NCBI RefSeq assembly: GCF_021134715.1
Contig: NC_060020.1
Span: forward strand, 4,402,001-4,466,000
Source: Daphnia pulex
Lineage: Eukaryota > Arthropoda > Branchiopoda > Diplostraca > Daphniidae
Direction: 5' to 3'
Length of the DNA: 64,000 nucleotides
A program made the translations under genes and the position numbers. The notes under the pieces were generated by a model. That model made no database searches, was not told where the DNA came from, and saw only the letters and a program-made list of their open reading frames with translations. Position 1 is the first letter of the stretch. Each line of letters begins with the position of its first letter. Below are positions 47,666 to 61,300 of the stretch, piece after piece.

Positions 47666-49697
47666 GAACGAAGAAGGTAGGGGCTTGCCTAGTAGGCTCA
47701 GCCTACGTTCAAACATCGGAAGGCAAATCTGACCGCCAGCTTTCCTCTTCCAACCACAAACAAATATATATACATAAATTAAATTGTAATACATGTCAAC
47801 GATCAAATCCATCAGGATTTTAGTTTTGCCAAATTGATGGATGGACTGACTGATAAAATTTCTCAACACTTCAATCTGATTTTTACTCCAGATGTTCACC
47901 TCCAGATCCCAAAGTCCCTAAAAGTGTGCCCTTAAGTCGATAAAGATGAGGTGGCCGTACCCGTCTAGCAACAGCTTTTTCGTTCCTCTCTAGATAATGC
48001 TTTGTAGTACTAAAGTTCCAAGCTATCTTCATTCTTCCGCATTCTTCACTCCTGTGGCGACATCCCTGACCGTTCTTACCGTACATGCCCATGTTGCCGG
48101 CTTTGGTCACCATTTCTTCTCAGCGGGACACAAACACGGGGGTTCCCACTTACAGAGAGAATTCTCTCAACGATATGAGGCCGTTTGTGCAGAAAAAGGA
48201 CACATTTAGCCATAAACAGAGGTCTAGCCAATGTTTAGATCCAAGCAGCCGAGTTATTCTTTGGGCTGTGATGGAAATCTTGAATGATATTAGGCTAGAT
48301 GCTTCACTTCGTGATACTGTGGAACTCAAAATTGAGTTCCGTTTGACCGTAAAGACGAATGTCATCACTTATGTGTTTGTAAATCTGTTGAAAGTAAAAT
48401 AAAATACTCATTACCTATGGAATCGAAAAGAAATAAAAATTTTACTTATTACCTGGTGCTTTACGTCATTGCCTATAATGGAGGTGATAAAGGTTTGATA
48501 ATGGCCAGAGCCCAGTTCTTACTGACCGTAAGTGGATTGCTCCTGCACTGGTTGACATATGTTAATCAGTAATGTATATCAACAGTATGTCAACAAGTCC
48601 TGCAACAGACGTATGTATGCCTAATTTGGAAAAGGACGTCGTTGGTAAAAGAATTTTAATGCAGGGGTGCCACTGTATTCCTCTTTGATGATTCCACCAG
48701 AACCTTTAGTAAGTCAACAAGGGAGACAACACTAATCGTCTATAGCAATACACCCCACCCTCAGGACCCTCTTGGAGGCCGGAGTTGAGTGGAGATTGTG
48801 GAGAGGGAAGTTGAGTTTGATTTGGATTGAAACTAAAAGACGAGATCCTAAGAGCATTCAATTCAATATTCAATATTCAGGAACTTAACATTGTAGCTGG
48901 TAGAAGCGATGCTGCTCTTTTATGAAGTTGCAAAAAGATTTCACTTTTTGATCTGCTTGATTTTTTTTTTGTGCACTGCAGTGTGAGACATTGAGCTGGA
49001 TTGTTTTCTAATAAGAAACCCCTGGTATCTCGGCTAGTTAGGCGATGGAAAACAAAATAACAGGATTTTTACTACCTCACTTGGATGGCGCTGCTTAGCT
49101 TCTAGATTTACTTCCGAAGATAAAAGAGAATTATCGAGTTCGAGTAACCAAATTTTACATTTTGGGGAGGTCATTTGGCGTTCCAAGGTATTTAATAATT
49201 TATAAATAATAGTAAAACATTGGAAATAGAAAATGTATTTTTCTATACAAATTTACAATTTTTCTTGTTTGTGTATTAATGTATAAATGATAATACGACA
49301 AGAATAACAGAAAACAGAAATTTCAACTTTCTTATGACATTTCGGATTATCGATTACTTAACTACAACTACGAACCCTCGCAGGTCGCAGCTGAAAAAAA
49401 TGTTACGAGTGCCCTTAAAAATTAACTCTTTGCATAAAAAGAAAATACGAGCAATCGTGGTTATTGTGCGATGGCGTTTTTAGATATTCCAGAATTGCCG
49501 CAGATACCGATATTTTGATCAGTTAAGATAGAAAAAACCATTTACTTAGAAATATTTTTAGAAACTGCAAGGGAACGCAATGACTCAAGTCGATGTTGCA
49601 TGCTTACAAACAAGGAGGTGGTTTGTCTCCCTAAAATTAATATAGAGTAAAATGCCAAAGAACAGAAAAAATTTACTTGAAGAAAATTTATAACACG
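47666..49697. other. Intergenic between cluster and GILT gene
   Basis: Contains the 76-codon open frame at 47883-48113 (entered separately) and an imperfect 20-base inverted repeat near 48320-48340. The rest is AT-rich with no codon-like exons. A GATGGCGCT motif lies near 49085. Confidence 0.5.
47883..48113 (-). pseudogene. Unrecognised 76-codon coding-like fragment
   Basis: Open from ATG (48113) to TAA, with coding-like composition and many charged residues (NEKAVARRVRPPHLYRLKG, then LGTLGSGGEHLE). A decayed inverted copy lies at 43060-43262. There is no exon partner, and I do not recognise the protein. It may be a relic of a duplicated or retrocopied gene, or a short real exon. Confidence 0.35.
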
Positions 49698-50580
49698 CTA
49701 CTTGCAACTTACTGAATACTTGGAGCAAACTTCTTTAAGGAGATCTTTCAAAATATCCTTTTGATGTCCTTGATTTTTATCAAGGACGACTGTGGGAATG
49801 AATGTTACAGTTGGACTCAAGTTGTGAGTTTCCTCTCCATAACCTTTCAATAACTCACTTCCCTCCATGCTGATTGAACATTTCTGAATTTCATCCCAAT
49901 TTGCATTGACTTCAAGTGCACACTGTAGAAAACATAAAAATAATAAATTTTAATTATGGGCACAAAAAACCAAGAATTTAACTTATTACACTTTCTGCTA
50001 CAGATTGGGGGTTCCTAATATTATTGATGAGGCAAGATGCAAAATTAAGTTGTTTTGATCGATTTGTAATGTATTTGATCCCACAGGCATGTATCTTGTT
50101 GCCTTGGCATTCTAGTTCACGATGTTGGCAAGTGAAAAAAATTCCTGTTGCATTCTCAATAGTCTGAAATACAATTTAAATCTGAAATAATAAAAATTAC
50201 TAATCTAAGAAATAACAGCTTGTATTACCTTTGCTTTTCCATAAGGAATCAACCTGAAATCAATAATTTCAGGTATTTTTTCAATGGTAGGGATAAGCTG
50301 ATGCTTGATAAAATATTTGCTATCTGGACACATAGACTCGTAGTATATTTCGATGAAAACATGGTCATCTTTTAACTCATGTTCCTGAAAATGATTTAGA
50401 TATCACACACAAAAATCTTTTTAATTAGATATACATCAGACACAATGCATGATAAATAGTCACCTCTTTGACCAGATAAGAGTTCTCCGAAATCACAGAA
50501 ATCATTCTCCAAAGACCAAAAATAGCAAGACAAAATAACATACCACGAATAATAAAGTAAATCACTCGGCGTTGCGCCAT
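49698..50580 (-). CDS. GILT: GILT-type thiol reductase (4 exons, 223 aa)
   Basis: Minus-strand exons 50464-50580, 50229-50384, 49990-50163 and 49698-49922 are all in phase 0 and give 223 residues. An N-terminal hydrophobic segment (about 7-24) acts as signal peptide or anchor. The active-site motif is CPDS (residues 58-61) in EIYYESMCPDSKYFI, where mammalian GILT has CxxC. The GILT signature follows as CQHRELECQGNKIHAC (103-118), with Arg replacing the usual Gly. Later parts (CALEVNANWDEIQKC, then FIPTVVLDKNQ) also fit. GILT reduces protein disulfides in lysosomes; arthropod members are linked to immunity. The TAG at 49698 follows a GTAAGT that could be an unused donor, so a longer C-terminus is possible. 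Confidence 0.9.
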
Positions 50581-52110
50581 GTTTTTAGGTCTGGTATCCT
50601 GCATTTACAGTGAACGGAAAGCTGAACACCGTATGCAAACGCACACGTATGTCATCTGTCGTAATCGAATTAATTACAGTTGGACAAAGCTCCTGCTGCA
50701 ATGAAAACAAGTTTATTCAGTATCATACGACCATGGTCGCCATGGTTTGGGCGGTTTGGGCTTTTTTCGTTTTTTGACACTTGTCTCTGACAGCTGATCA
50801 GACATAGAAAAGTGACATCTACAAATAGAATTGTGAAGCTAATGAAACGCCATCTATGAGTAGAAGTAAAAAAATGATATTCGTCCGTTTGCTCGTTTCG
50901 TTCGTTTCATAATTAGGTTCATGAATGAACGAAGACAACTTATTTAAGTTATACAGGACGTATACAAATCAATGGATGGGCCCAAAAGGAAGCTTGTGGC
51001 AAGAGTGCGCTTTTACCATTAGGCTATGAGTACAACAGTACATTCAACCAATTCAGAATATTTCCATTATCACTCTCAATTAACTATCGAACTGTCGACG
51101 ATAACAGGAGTACGCCAAATAAAAGCATCGTCTCAGTTCTGCCTCTTTTTTAAATCACCCCGCAAAATGAATCTGGAAGTTAAGCTTAAAAATGGAACCA
51201 TTCGACCCACAGTAAGAGAATGTGAAAAAAATAATTCATAACTATTGGTGGGAGTTTTGTCAGTTTTCCTTCTGTCAGTGAGTTGGTTTCCTTTTGCTTT
51301 CTTTGGATCCGCGTCTTGACACTTTTTGAATTTTGTGGCCTGAATTGAACCTCACGTTTGTTTAGTCTACAATCCTGCAAATTTCATACCTATTCGTTTT
51401 ATTAGACTAGGATGGCCAATCGACTTTCAAACTTAACTCGCGACAAATTTGAGTAATTCCTGTTATCCTAATCCCGCAAAGATGTGGCCGAAGAACACTA
51501 CCGAGCAAGCAGCAAGAAAACAATTTGGTCGTGTTGACTTTTAATTATGGTGTAATGCGATTTGGAATCTTGTCACTAAATATTTGTACAACTAGTCAGG
51601 GACAAACGAAAAATCGATTAAAAATTTTCCTTTTCAAATTTGATTAGGCAAGTTACCTATTATTACAGCTACACTGTCTTCTGATTCTAGCATTTTTAAT
51701 CGTGAAAAAGAACAAGTTTTGCTAGAGTTTGCCGGATATAAATTCTTTGAAAGCTAAAGACTGCGATTGGTTATGCAGCTAACCTATAGGGCTCCACAAG
51801 AAGGCGGGATCTTATGGAGCTCCGCCCAACTATCTATTTTGTTTTTTCGTTCAGATAAGCGTAAACTTGATGACTTGTTATTGCCAAGGAAACAAGACCC
51901 CAGTTCTCTCTTTGACGTTGGTAGCCGAGTCACACACTTTTGATGAAAGTTACATTTTTGTTCCCTCCATCGCTTTTTCCATCATAGCGGTGATTCCAAT
52001 CGTTTTCTTAATACCGAAAGCAAGAAATCTATTTTTATTTCTGTTTACTTTCATTTACTGCTGTGAAAAGTTGAACAATTGTGACGCAATTTTGCCACGT
52101 CGTTGAAACA
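50581..52110. other. Intergenic between GILT and eh1-motif gene
   Basis: Divergent spacer. It holds the second 52-bp element and, near 51805-51830, a GC-richer stretch with GGGCGG-like and CTCCGCCC motifs that may be the promoter of the plus-strand gene. Open frames at 51026 and 51867 show no coding support. Confidence 0.5.
50811..50862 (-). repeat. 52-bp element, copy 2
   Basis: Reverse complement of 38263-38314 with two mismatches. It lies about 230-280 bases upstream of the GILT start codon. Confidence 0.85.
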
Positions 52111-52300
52111 ATGGATCTTACAACTCATCGCCCTGACATGTCTAGCGTGGTTCATCATTCTGGGGACAACTTTTGTATTACAAGTGGAAACTATGTTTCT
52201 CCAAATGTCGCCAACGCTCCCGGTCCTCGGGCAGCCAAATCCGTTTTTTCTATCCGCAGCATTGTTGAAGAAAGTAAAAATGGAATTTCTTCATCATCCG
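52111..52300 (+). CDS. First coding exon of a regulator with an eh1-like motif (partial)
   Basis: The ATG at 52111 has a good context (ACAATGG) and opens a 63-codon frame ending one base past a codon at an excellent donor CCG|GTAAGT (GT at 52301). The protein begins MDLTTHRPDMSSVVHHSG. It carries AKSVFSIRSIVEESKNG, in which FSIRSIV (46-52) fits the engrailed-homology-1 pattern that binds Groucho/TLE in many homeodomain and forkhead proteins. No homeobox, forkhead or other DNA-binding exon was found to the end of the window, so the next exon would lie more than 11.7 kb away. The family assignment is open: a forkhead or homeodomain repressor is likeliest, but a chance motif in a different gene is possible. 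Confidence 0.5.
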
Positions 52301-55300
52301 GTAAGTCAAAAGTTCGGAAATGTTTCAAACCGTATCGGATGGCGGCATTCGACTTAAGATTAGAATTAGGCTTGATTTTGGGGTTTATTCTTAAGCGAAT
52401 GATACAGAATTGCGGCCTTTTAGATTACATCACAAGCACGCCTAAAATTATACATTCTAGCCTGAATACTATTATACTTATCATTGCGAAAATTCAAAAT
52501 TCTAACTGTATTTACTGTTTTACGCCAAATTTTGAATACTGTTTTATCCAGACTGCGAAGTCAATGCAAAGAACAATTAGTTTATAGGCCTATCAATTCG
52601 GCGGGATGGCTGCACGTGTGGAGTATTTTTCTATTAAACCAAGATCCTGCACAAACATACAGGAGACAGATTTGGGAATTAATAAACATTCCTTTTATTC
52701 ACGGACCAATAAGATAAAATTACTTTCTACTAACTGCGAAAGGGGTCTTAATGTAGAATCGGCGTCGGTAAATCCAACCCGCTCACATGTTTGTCATTGG
52801 TACAACCAATTTCACTATCCTATTAGATCGAATATTTGCACAAAAAACAATCGTGCTTTCTCGATGAGTAGCAAAGTAATCTAGGGATTTAAATAAGAAT
52901 TTTGATAGGCTGCTGTTAAGGTGAAAAATAGAAATCCTATGTTTGATTATGGTATATGATGGATACTTGTGTTCGATTGATTTCTCTTTTATTTATTTTC
53001 CCACCTGATTCTTTATATCAACACTAGTTATACAACGGCGATATTTATAGTGGCGAATGCGCTTTCATAGCTTTTCAGTTATTCTTAGTGTTATAACAGA
53101 AATGTGCGTTGCTAACATGCGGCAACACATTTGTCAAAATCTCTCACTGGAAAAACTATTTGTTTCTAATCAACCGAATGTACAGGCATCACAAGTTGTG
53201 AGGCAATATTTTTCTTTAACTGCTTCTTAAACTTTTAGCAGAGAGCTGACAAATTTTAGTCGGGAAGGAAAATCTCCTCGGAAAACTGGTCTTAATTTTC
53301 TTTTCATGTATGCAGCAAACTTGATAGCAAAAAGAAATTCTTTTTAATTATAAGAATAAGACATTATTTTAAAGCAAAAAAATAATAGCCAAGTCAAAGC
53401 CGATTTAAGCTTCTGTTCAATATCAAAGAGTACATTCTCAAAAGGGCATTCTACAATCAACTTTATCTTTATTTTACAATCGTCTATAAATGTATAAGCG
53501 ATTGCGTCGGAATACATTTATCGGTGTTGACCAGTATGCCTATTATAGCCTATACGATGTGCCCCCTAAATACGCAATATTTTGATCGCCGCGAGGATAC
53601 ATTCACCTAATAGGTTGGACTATCAGCCAAACAAAGGACTATTACTTGAAATCACCTTTTCCAAAAATAGACACTTATATAGCTACTAGTGCTACCACTG
53701 CTACTCTTGTTCAGAAATATTTCGACAAATTACAGGAAGGAAACCATAATTTTTTATTCCAAACGTCCGCAGCTACTTAGCGTATTCTCTATCTACAGCA
53801 GAGAGTATTTAGACAAATCAATAAATCGTTCAGTTTTCGTTTGTCCAAATTATGAAGTACACAAGTCCAGCACATCGCTCTGTGTGGTGAAGCAATGAAC
53901 AATATCCGCTTGTTGGGGGCGGTGTATAGGCTTTTATTTGTGATAAAAAGAAACTGACCACAGTTTATCGTCCGGAACAAAGTAATAGTAAAAAGATAGG
54001 TTACACCACTCCTTATATATTCCCTTGAAAAGATCACCGTAGCAAATAGCAAGTGATGAGGTAAAGATGGCTTTAAACCACAAAACATATCATATTTGAC
54101 GTTGGTGAAGTTGTTAGTACTTATATATATACTTTCTTCTTATTATTATTTTTTTGTTCCATCCTTATTTCTTTGACGGAGCTTATAGTATGTTGGTTTC
54201 TCATGAGAGAAAAGACCAATCATCGTCTGGCATCTTAATAACAATCCTCGCGTCACATTGCCCCAACTGTTCCTAATAGTTCAATAAACAAGGCATGGAA
54301 CCCACCTTTTTCCTGCTCTAATAACCCGCCCACGTTACCACCCACCAACTCGACTTTTGCTATCGGTCATGCCATCCGTAGTTGTAACATGTTAGACATT
54401 CAAGTAGCCTACCCCTCCGTCCGTGGCTGTTGTTAAAACTATGGCGAGGGGCCACACAGGGGTGTCTCATGCGATCTGCTCATACACTTTTTGTTTTGTT
54501 TTTTCTTTTCTTTTTTTGTATATAATGATGGCTCTGGAGCGATAGCCGTTTTTTTGGCTGTAATACATTTAATAGATGTACGCCTTTTTTACTTAAAGTT
54601 TTTGTTGAATGGTTGACTCCTATTAGAGTGGACTCGGAAAATGACGCCATACCTGATGGCATCAGCCAATTCTACCGATTAATTTTGGCTAATTTCTTTT
54701 TCTTTGATCCAGATTGGTCGAAAAATTTTATACTGCCATTAAATAAGAAGTGGACAATTTTTATTTATAAGACAACTTTTATGAAAAATTCAGCGAGTGT
54801 AATAATGGAACCTCTTAATGGCAAAATTAACCTAGGATATTGATTCAGCTGAAAAATGCTATCAAAACTTATTCCGATAATTGGGAGCCCATTATGGAAA
54901 CCAGATGAGTAGAGACATTACGCTAGCTCACGAATTGAATTTGTGCTGGAGATTCCTGCTGCCACCCGATACGCAATCACGTTATAAAACTTTGGGAAAG
55001 GGGGGAGGATGAGGGCATGTACGATCCCGTCTTTTTAATGGTAGAATAGAAAGAAGAAAAAAAATAAGCTAAAGCAATGACTCTTCTAAATCAAATAGAT
55101 AAACTTCCTCGATCCATTTGAGTGATGAACTCCTCACCCATCTGAAAATGAGCGCCGAGGGTCTATGCGTATAGCCACAGAGGAAAACTTATAGAGCCTT
55201 GAGGTAAAAAAAAACAAGCGGAGGAATCTAACGCAGGAGCCGATAGTCGAAATGATGGGTGGTCTATTACCATCAAAATCAAAGAAAATATACGACAGGT

Positions 55301-58300
55301 TTCTGTCAGTGCCATGACCGATGCATAAAAATCATCTTGGAATTTTTCCCCCTGTTTTTTTTTTCATATCAGCATTTCAAAATAATAGGTTTAGTTTTTC
55401 CCTTTAACCCTCCAGCCTGCTCCCTGTTGTACACCCACTGTTTTACCTTAGCCCCCCCCCCCTTCTTCTATAGACTTATATGTATACAGTCTATACGTCT
55501 GCCGATAACATGTCTTGGAATCACACAAAATAAAGCCCAAGTTTGTATATCATCAGGACTCTTTTTTGTTCCTCTCTTGGTGATATTATACTAATCAACT
55601 TCTCTTCAAAATGTCAAACCTTTGTTATAACCGTTTCAAGGTAGGCGGGTATACGGTAGTGAATTATATCGCTCTATCGCATTATTGGGGTCTGATGACC
55701 AAGCAATTGTCTCTGTCGGTCTATATCACTGCGTGGAATGATTCACCAGATTGAATGTATCAAAGTTTGGTAACCCCATTCAAATTTTTAGTAAACCCAT
55801 CAAAAATTCATAATAACCACATTTTGAAAAAATGTGACGGCACGTAGGGCAATTGTGATCCATGCATGAAGATAGGCAATTAAATTTTACATGTCAGTGG
55901 TGGTCTCTCGGGAACCCATGAATAAGTTGAAAGAATATTACTGTTGAAATAGTTTCTTTAAAAAAACAAAAAAAAAAAAACAGGTCGTGAGTCGGTTTGA
56001 ATTGATGACGAAAGTCAGTCTCCATGGCGATTGCATTCAGTTACGGTGCTGTCGGCATTTATGCATTTGGCTGACTCATTGCGAGTTTAACTGTTAGCTA
56101 GCCATTAAGCTTCGGTCGTTTCGGAAGCCAAAGCAGCAGGCGACTTTTTGCCTGTTGGCTACTCACCAGGGAGGCCAATGAATCACTGCTGCTCAAGAAA
56201 AAGAGCCTCACCCTTGGATATAAGTTGTTACACAATATCTCGTCGATTGTTTGGCTTCTACAGTTTAATTTTCCAAGATCGGTGTACATGAGCCTGACCT
56301 CTTCAAAGCAAATTTGACTTTTTGAAATTCCACCGTGTTACATGTCGTCAGGTTTTTGTTTGTTTTTAGAGCGTCTAACTATACCCAGGCTCAGCGATTG
56401 GTTTTTGATCTACGACCGGCCTCGTTCAATGCTCTTGTATGGAGATAAAGAGTGAAGTGTGAGGGCTACAGAAGTCTCGACTCTAGTCGTCAGCGGATGT
56501 GGCGAAGGGATTCTTAAAACAGAAAAAAAAAAAAAGCTGGCGGGTAAAACAATAGACCAGGGGTGCTTATTATGTATTCTGGGTAGTTATGAACGAGCGG
56601 TAGACAAAGTCCCTGCTAATTAGCTGATTTCTTTATATGTGAGCAATTAACGGCCGGACGTTTACGTTTTATGTTCTACGGTTCAGCAGAGCCACTCGCA
56701 AGTTCCATTCCATATTCTATTTACATTTCTCTTCTTTTTTTGTTTTTTTTTTGTTTTCCCGGTTAATTGGTGGGGGAGCGAGGAAGTTTGTGTGCCGACT
56801 CAGAAAAATGAACGGTACCGCGCTTGGCAGTCGACTCATTCATCGTCGACGTTGGGCCCATTAAAAGGGAGTTAATTTCAGCGGAGTTAGCCGTCAAAAC
56901 TGTCACACAATGATGATTTGTTGGCAGTTCTTTTTTCTTTTCTTTTCTATACACCTCAAACAGCCCAACAACCCAAAACTCAAATGAGATCCTGCCATGA
57001 AACAGCGCCTGATACATAACAGTGACATCGAGGGAAGACTCTCTCCTCTCTTCCTATTATACTGTAGTCAATACAATTGATTTTCTCTAGTAACAAACGC
57101 CTTTGATGAATTTATTTCCAAGGCATAGTAGGTAAATTATTATTCATTGGAGAACGGGCGTTGGTTGCCTTGTCGATGCGCGTACCTTTTTTCTAATGAA
57201 ACTGATGAGTAATTTCATTCATGGATTCAGATTTTTATCTCCAACGTGTCGGCTCGTTAACTCCCTCAAAGGATTGTTGCCGCTTGGGCCCAACTAGCAT
57301 AACATAGGATAGGAAAGCTGAATATATTTGGGCATCGATAGGATCTAAAGAGCGCACTTTCAGAAGCCTATTTCAGTCAGATCAAATTTAACCACCGCTG
57401 ACGAAGCATTGCATTATTATGTAGGCTACACTCAAATGAAGAAAGCTTCTATTATTAAATCCCTTAGTAAAAAAAAGCATTCGGGTTTTATTAAAAAATC
57501 TAATTTATTACATTTTTCTACAATGCAGGCATATACTCAATTATTTTCATTCACTACAAATTAAATAACTTTTTTTTTGTTAACCCCTTTTTGTATAATT
57601 TATCAATTAAAACCACTCCGGATGTCCAGCGGATGCTGCTTTGTAAATCTATTATATTTTGATTTAATTTACTATATAGCCGTCGGAAAAAGAAACCTAC
57701 ACTGTTGCCCAACCTGGCGTACTTTTCAACTTCCACTTTGATATCGATGAACAACCCCTTAGGCCTGTCTTGTAGTTCTCGGTACCTGATTATTATACCT
57801 GTCGTAATATTCTCCTTAAAAAGCACAAATTATAAGAGAATTCTTATCGAAGGAGGCCGCTATCAGACGCATACACGAAAAACAAGTTTTTATAAGAACA
57901 AATATTGAATAATATCCCTTATTATAATAGTTTTTATCCCCTCACATCAAAATCTGTCATCGTACATTTGTCCTTGATTGTTTTGTTTTTTTGCCGGTTA
58001 TCACGTCACTTATTCTTTTACCGAACTTGACATATTTCCAAGCGGCAGATCAGCGGGCAATGAAGGCAGAGTCAAACCAGCGCGCTAATCACAGTATATC
58101 ACTAAACACGACGGGATGATTATTACGAATGAAGGGTTATAACGGGCTAACGGGGGGCGTCTACCCTTTCGGTCGGAATTTTCCTTCCTCCACGATTCAC
58201 TAATCAACATTCTCCTACGGAAAACAAGATAACTAACGTCTAGTAGAACGACTTGATTTGGCCAAACGTATATAACGACCCATCTAAATCCAATCTTTTA

Positions 58301-61300
58301 TATTTCTCTCCAAGGTTAGCTTTACTCTTTGAGTTATCCTTACATAGACGATTAAACTAAAGTGCCGGCGGGTATTCTCCGCGATTCAAACCGATGAGCC
58401 GTAATGATTCGAAACTTTTAGAAGCTTACGAATACTACATCGACTCATAATTACAATAACACACCCATCGACTGCAAACATGCGCAAGTCAAACATATAA
58501 TTTGTTGGCTTGTATTGCCCAGTTATATACGTTTATAACTGATTTGCAACGTCAAACTGTGTATTCATTACCATCTTATACGTGAAGATGCTTTTTAAAA
58601 TGGCATCTTTTCCTTTTTATTATAAGAAAAAAAAGCTATTTTGGAAACTCAGATTAACTGGCGGCAGTTATTCCAGTCATTGCTCCAAGGCACAATTTAA
58701 CTTTAATTTATTTTTTACAAACAAGGGTTTCTGCTTTATGAAGATGCCCCATATCTAACTAATGTGTACAATTGTTGATATATGCTGTTGTCATTACTAA
58801 ATTTCCTTGAAAAAGTGTTAACTGACATGAATAGTGAATATGGGCTGCAGAGGGAAAGCGAGCTGTATAGACTGGAATATATCTACACACAACGGAAAAA
58901 AGGGTCGAATAGCTTGCTTGCATTCGAAAAAAAGCTGTAGGAAATAATAACCGACTAATTACCCTATTGACATGGAAAGGGCTAGGCACAGCACGCACTA
59001 AACGCAGCAGTCATATTTTCCATTGAAACCCAGCATTTAGCCTTTCTCTCTTTAGAAGAAGAAGAAAAAAAACAACAACTCTGAATTATACCTATAGGTC
59101 GATGATTTTTTCCAACTCTTATGGGGAGGACGAGAAGAGAGGAAAGAAAAGAAATGGGGAGGAGCCCGCCATGAAGTAGCTCTCTGGACACACGGGGGAA
59201 CCGGGGCCAAATGGCGAGACTAATATCCCTCGCGGCGTGATTCCTCTCCAAGAAGACTACCTCCGAGAGACGGGCGAGCCCAGCAAAAGACCTTTCTTGT
59301 GTTTGTGTTATTGTGGGCCAACAAAAGTTATGACTTTTCTTCTCTCCTTTAGTCCATCCCTTAAGTAAGCTATTTTTAACCGGCAATTATGAAACATGTG
59401 GCGAGTGGTGGAAATTCTTTCAATCACTGCCAAATATCATGCTAAGTATTAGTGGTGGGTTTATACCACGTCGCCAATGGAACGACCACTAGCCCCCCTT
59501 TTCTTTTTTAATAACTATACTTTTCGCTAGTTCTTTGACAGGCGAACATAGTGAAATATCAAATAAAGAGGATAATGGATAAACAGTGGAATTGTTCCTC
59601 TTTGATGGGTTCGCACTGCAGAGAAAAGGAAACGGCAAGACTTGCCCCGATGGTTATCTTCTTTCTCCAGTCATCTGTGCGCTTTTGAGTATTTACACCT
59701 TATGTAAATGGACGGGCGGTTTACTGTTGATACTACAACTCCTGTGTATCCCTCTTTTCCCATGGCCGCTTAGTGAAAATTCTATTATTTTAATCGTGGT
59801 TATTCACACCAATTTTATTTACTGTTAGCTTTGTTGTAGAAAGGAATGCATCCGATTTGGCCAGTCTATAAAACATAATTAAACAGAATTTGTGAAAGAG
59901 AATTTCAGCCAAGAGAAGAATTTTCTAGACAAAAGTGAGCGTACAGAAATAAAAGAATGACTGACAATCAATCCGCGTAATAGTATATAGGACCTGATGC
60001 AGGGCAATTCCTTGAAAACGGAACGACAATGGTAAAATTTCATCCGAGAAATACTTGGAATTCACGGCCTTTCTTCCTTTTATTTTTCCCGTGATTTAAT
60101 GCGCGGTTGCCGGCCGTTTGACTTACTCAACAACTGTGGCTCAATCACCGTTCGACAAGCTTCAAAGCCGCTACTAAAACAACCACAGCTTAACAAAAAC
60201 ATGGTAATATCAATTGAATCAAACGCAGTTGAGCCAGTGAGGCTATTCAAACTGATATTTGGAAAAGGTTTTGACCGAAAAGATAGGAGTTCTCGGTAAA
60301 AACTCTATGCGGAACAACCAACAAATACGTACCCTGGAAAAAGAACCATTTTTCGAATATAACCAAACTTGAATGGAAAGAGCCAACAAATAAATCGGGC
60401 TTCGTGGACCACAATAGATGTAATCAAGTTAAAGGATTGTACGTCTCGGACCACAAAGAGGCAGATGGACAAAGCACTTCTGTGTTTCGTCCCTAATGCA
60501 ACAATAATTGCTGAGTAATTGGCTTCAGGTTCTTATTCTAAAGGCAAGAAGATTCCAGGAGGGGCTTTCCCCTGCTTAACTTGCACCTGCTCTTTGAAAA
60601 GGCGGTCCTTTTCAACAGCCACAACAACAGAAATCGGAAAACAATCGAACTATTATGTACCTGGGATAGAATGAAAACACGCATTGACTGTCTCGTAAAC
60701 AGGTGTGCCTAGTAGTGCTGCCTACTGCATTTCTCTTGTTTTTCTTACGAATTTTACGACGGACGTTTGGCAAGACTTAGAGGAATTCCTGGGAAAAAAG
60801 ATTAAGAAATAACAGAAGCCGTTGAGTACTTTTTCCCAGCATTTTATGCATATCAAAAGCAAAACTCATCAGCAAATGACACAAAGGCGATTCTCGCTAA
60901 GCGGATTAATGCACCACTTGAAAACAATTAAAATAAAGGCGACAAACACAATGTTTTGTCGCGATTAAAATACGTTATAACTAAAAACACAGAGCCTGGT
61001 GATTTCCAACCTGGAAGTGCCGGTGTGGCGGCAAGACCCTATTGGTGAAAAAAAAAAAATTGCTCAAGTTGCACTTTGTTTCAAGTGTTTCAAGTTCAAA
61101 TATTAATGAATTTGATTCACAGACAAAGTTGCGAGGTACAAAAACAGGCCTGATTTGCAATGGTTCTTCGCGTGAGCTACTTAACAAACACTGACTGAGA
61201 AAAACAAAAAAGGGCAATGGAAAACAGTTTCAGTCAACTGTATGGCCCAGGAATAATCGTACTCCGTATCTCCGCAACGATTTAAAATCAACGCCACCAT

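Noticed and set aside
58982..59386. 134-residue minus-strand open frame
   Set aside because: No recognisable domain, no good splice or promoter context, and amino-acid use typical of random frames.
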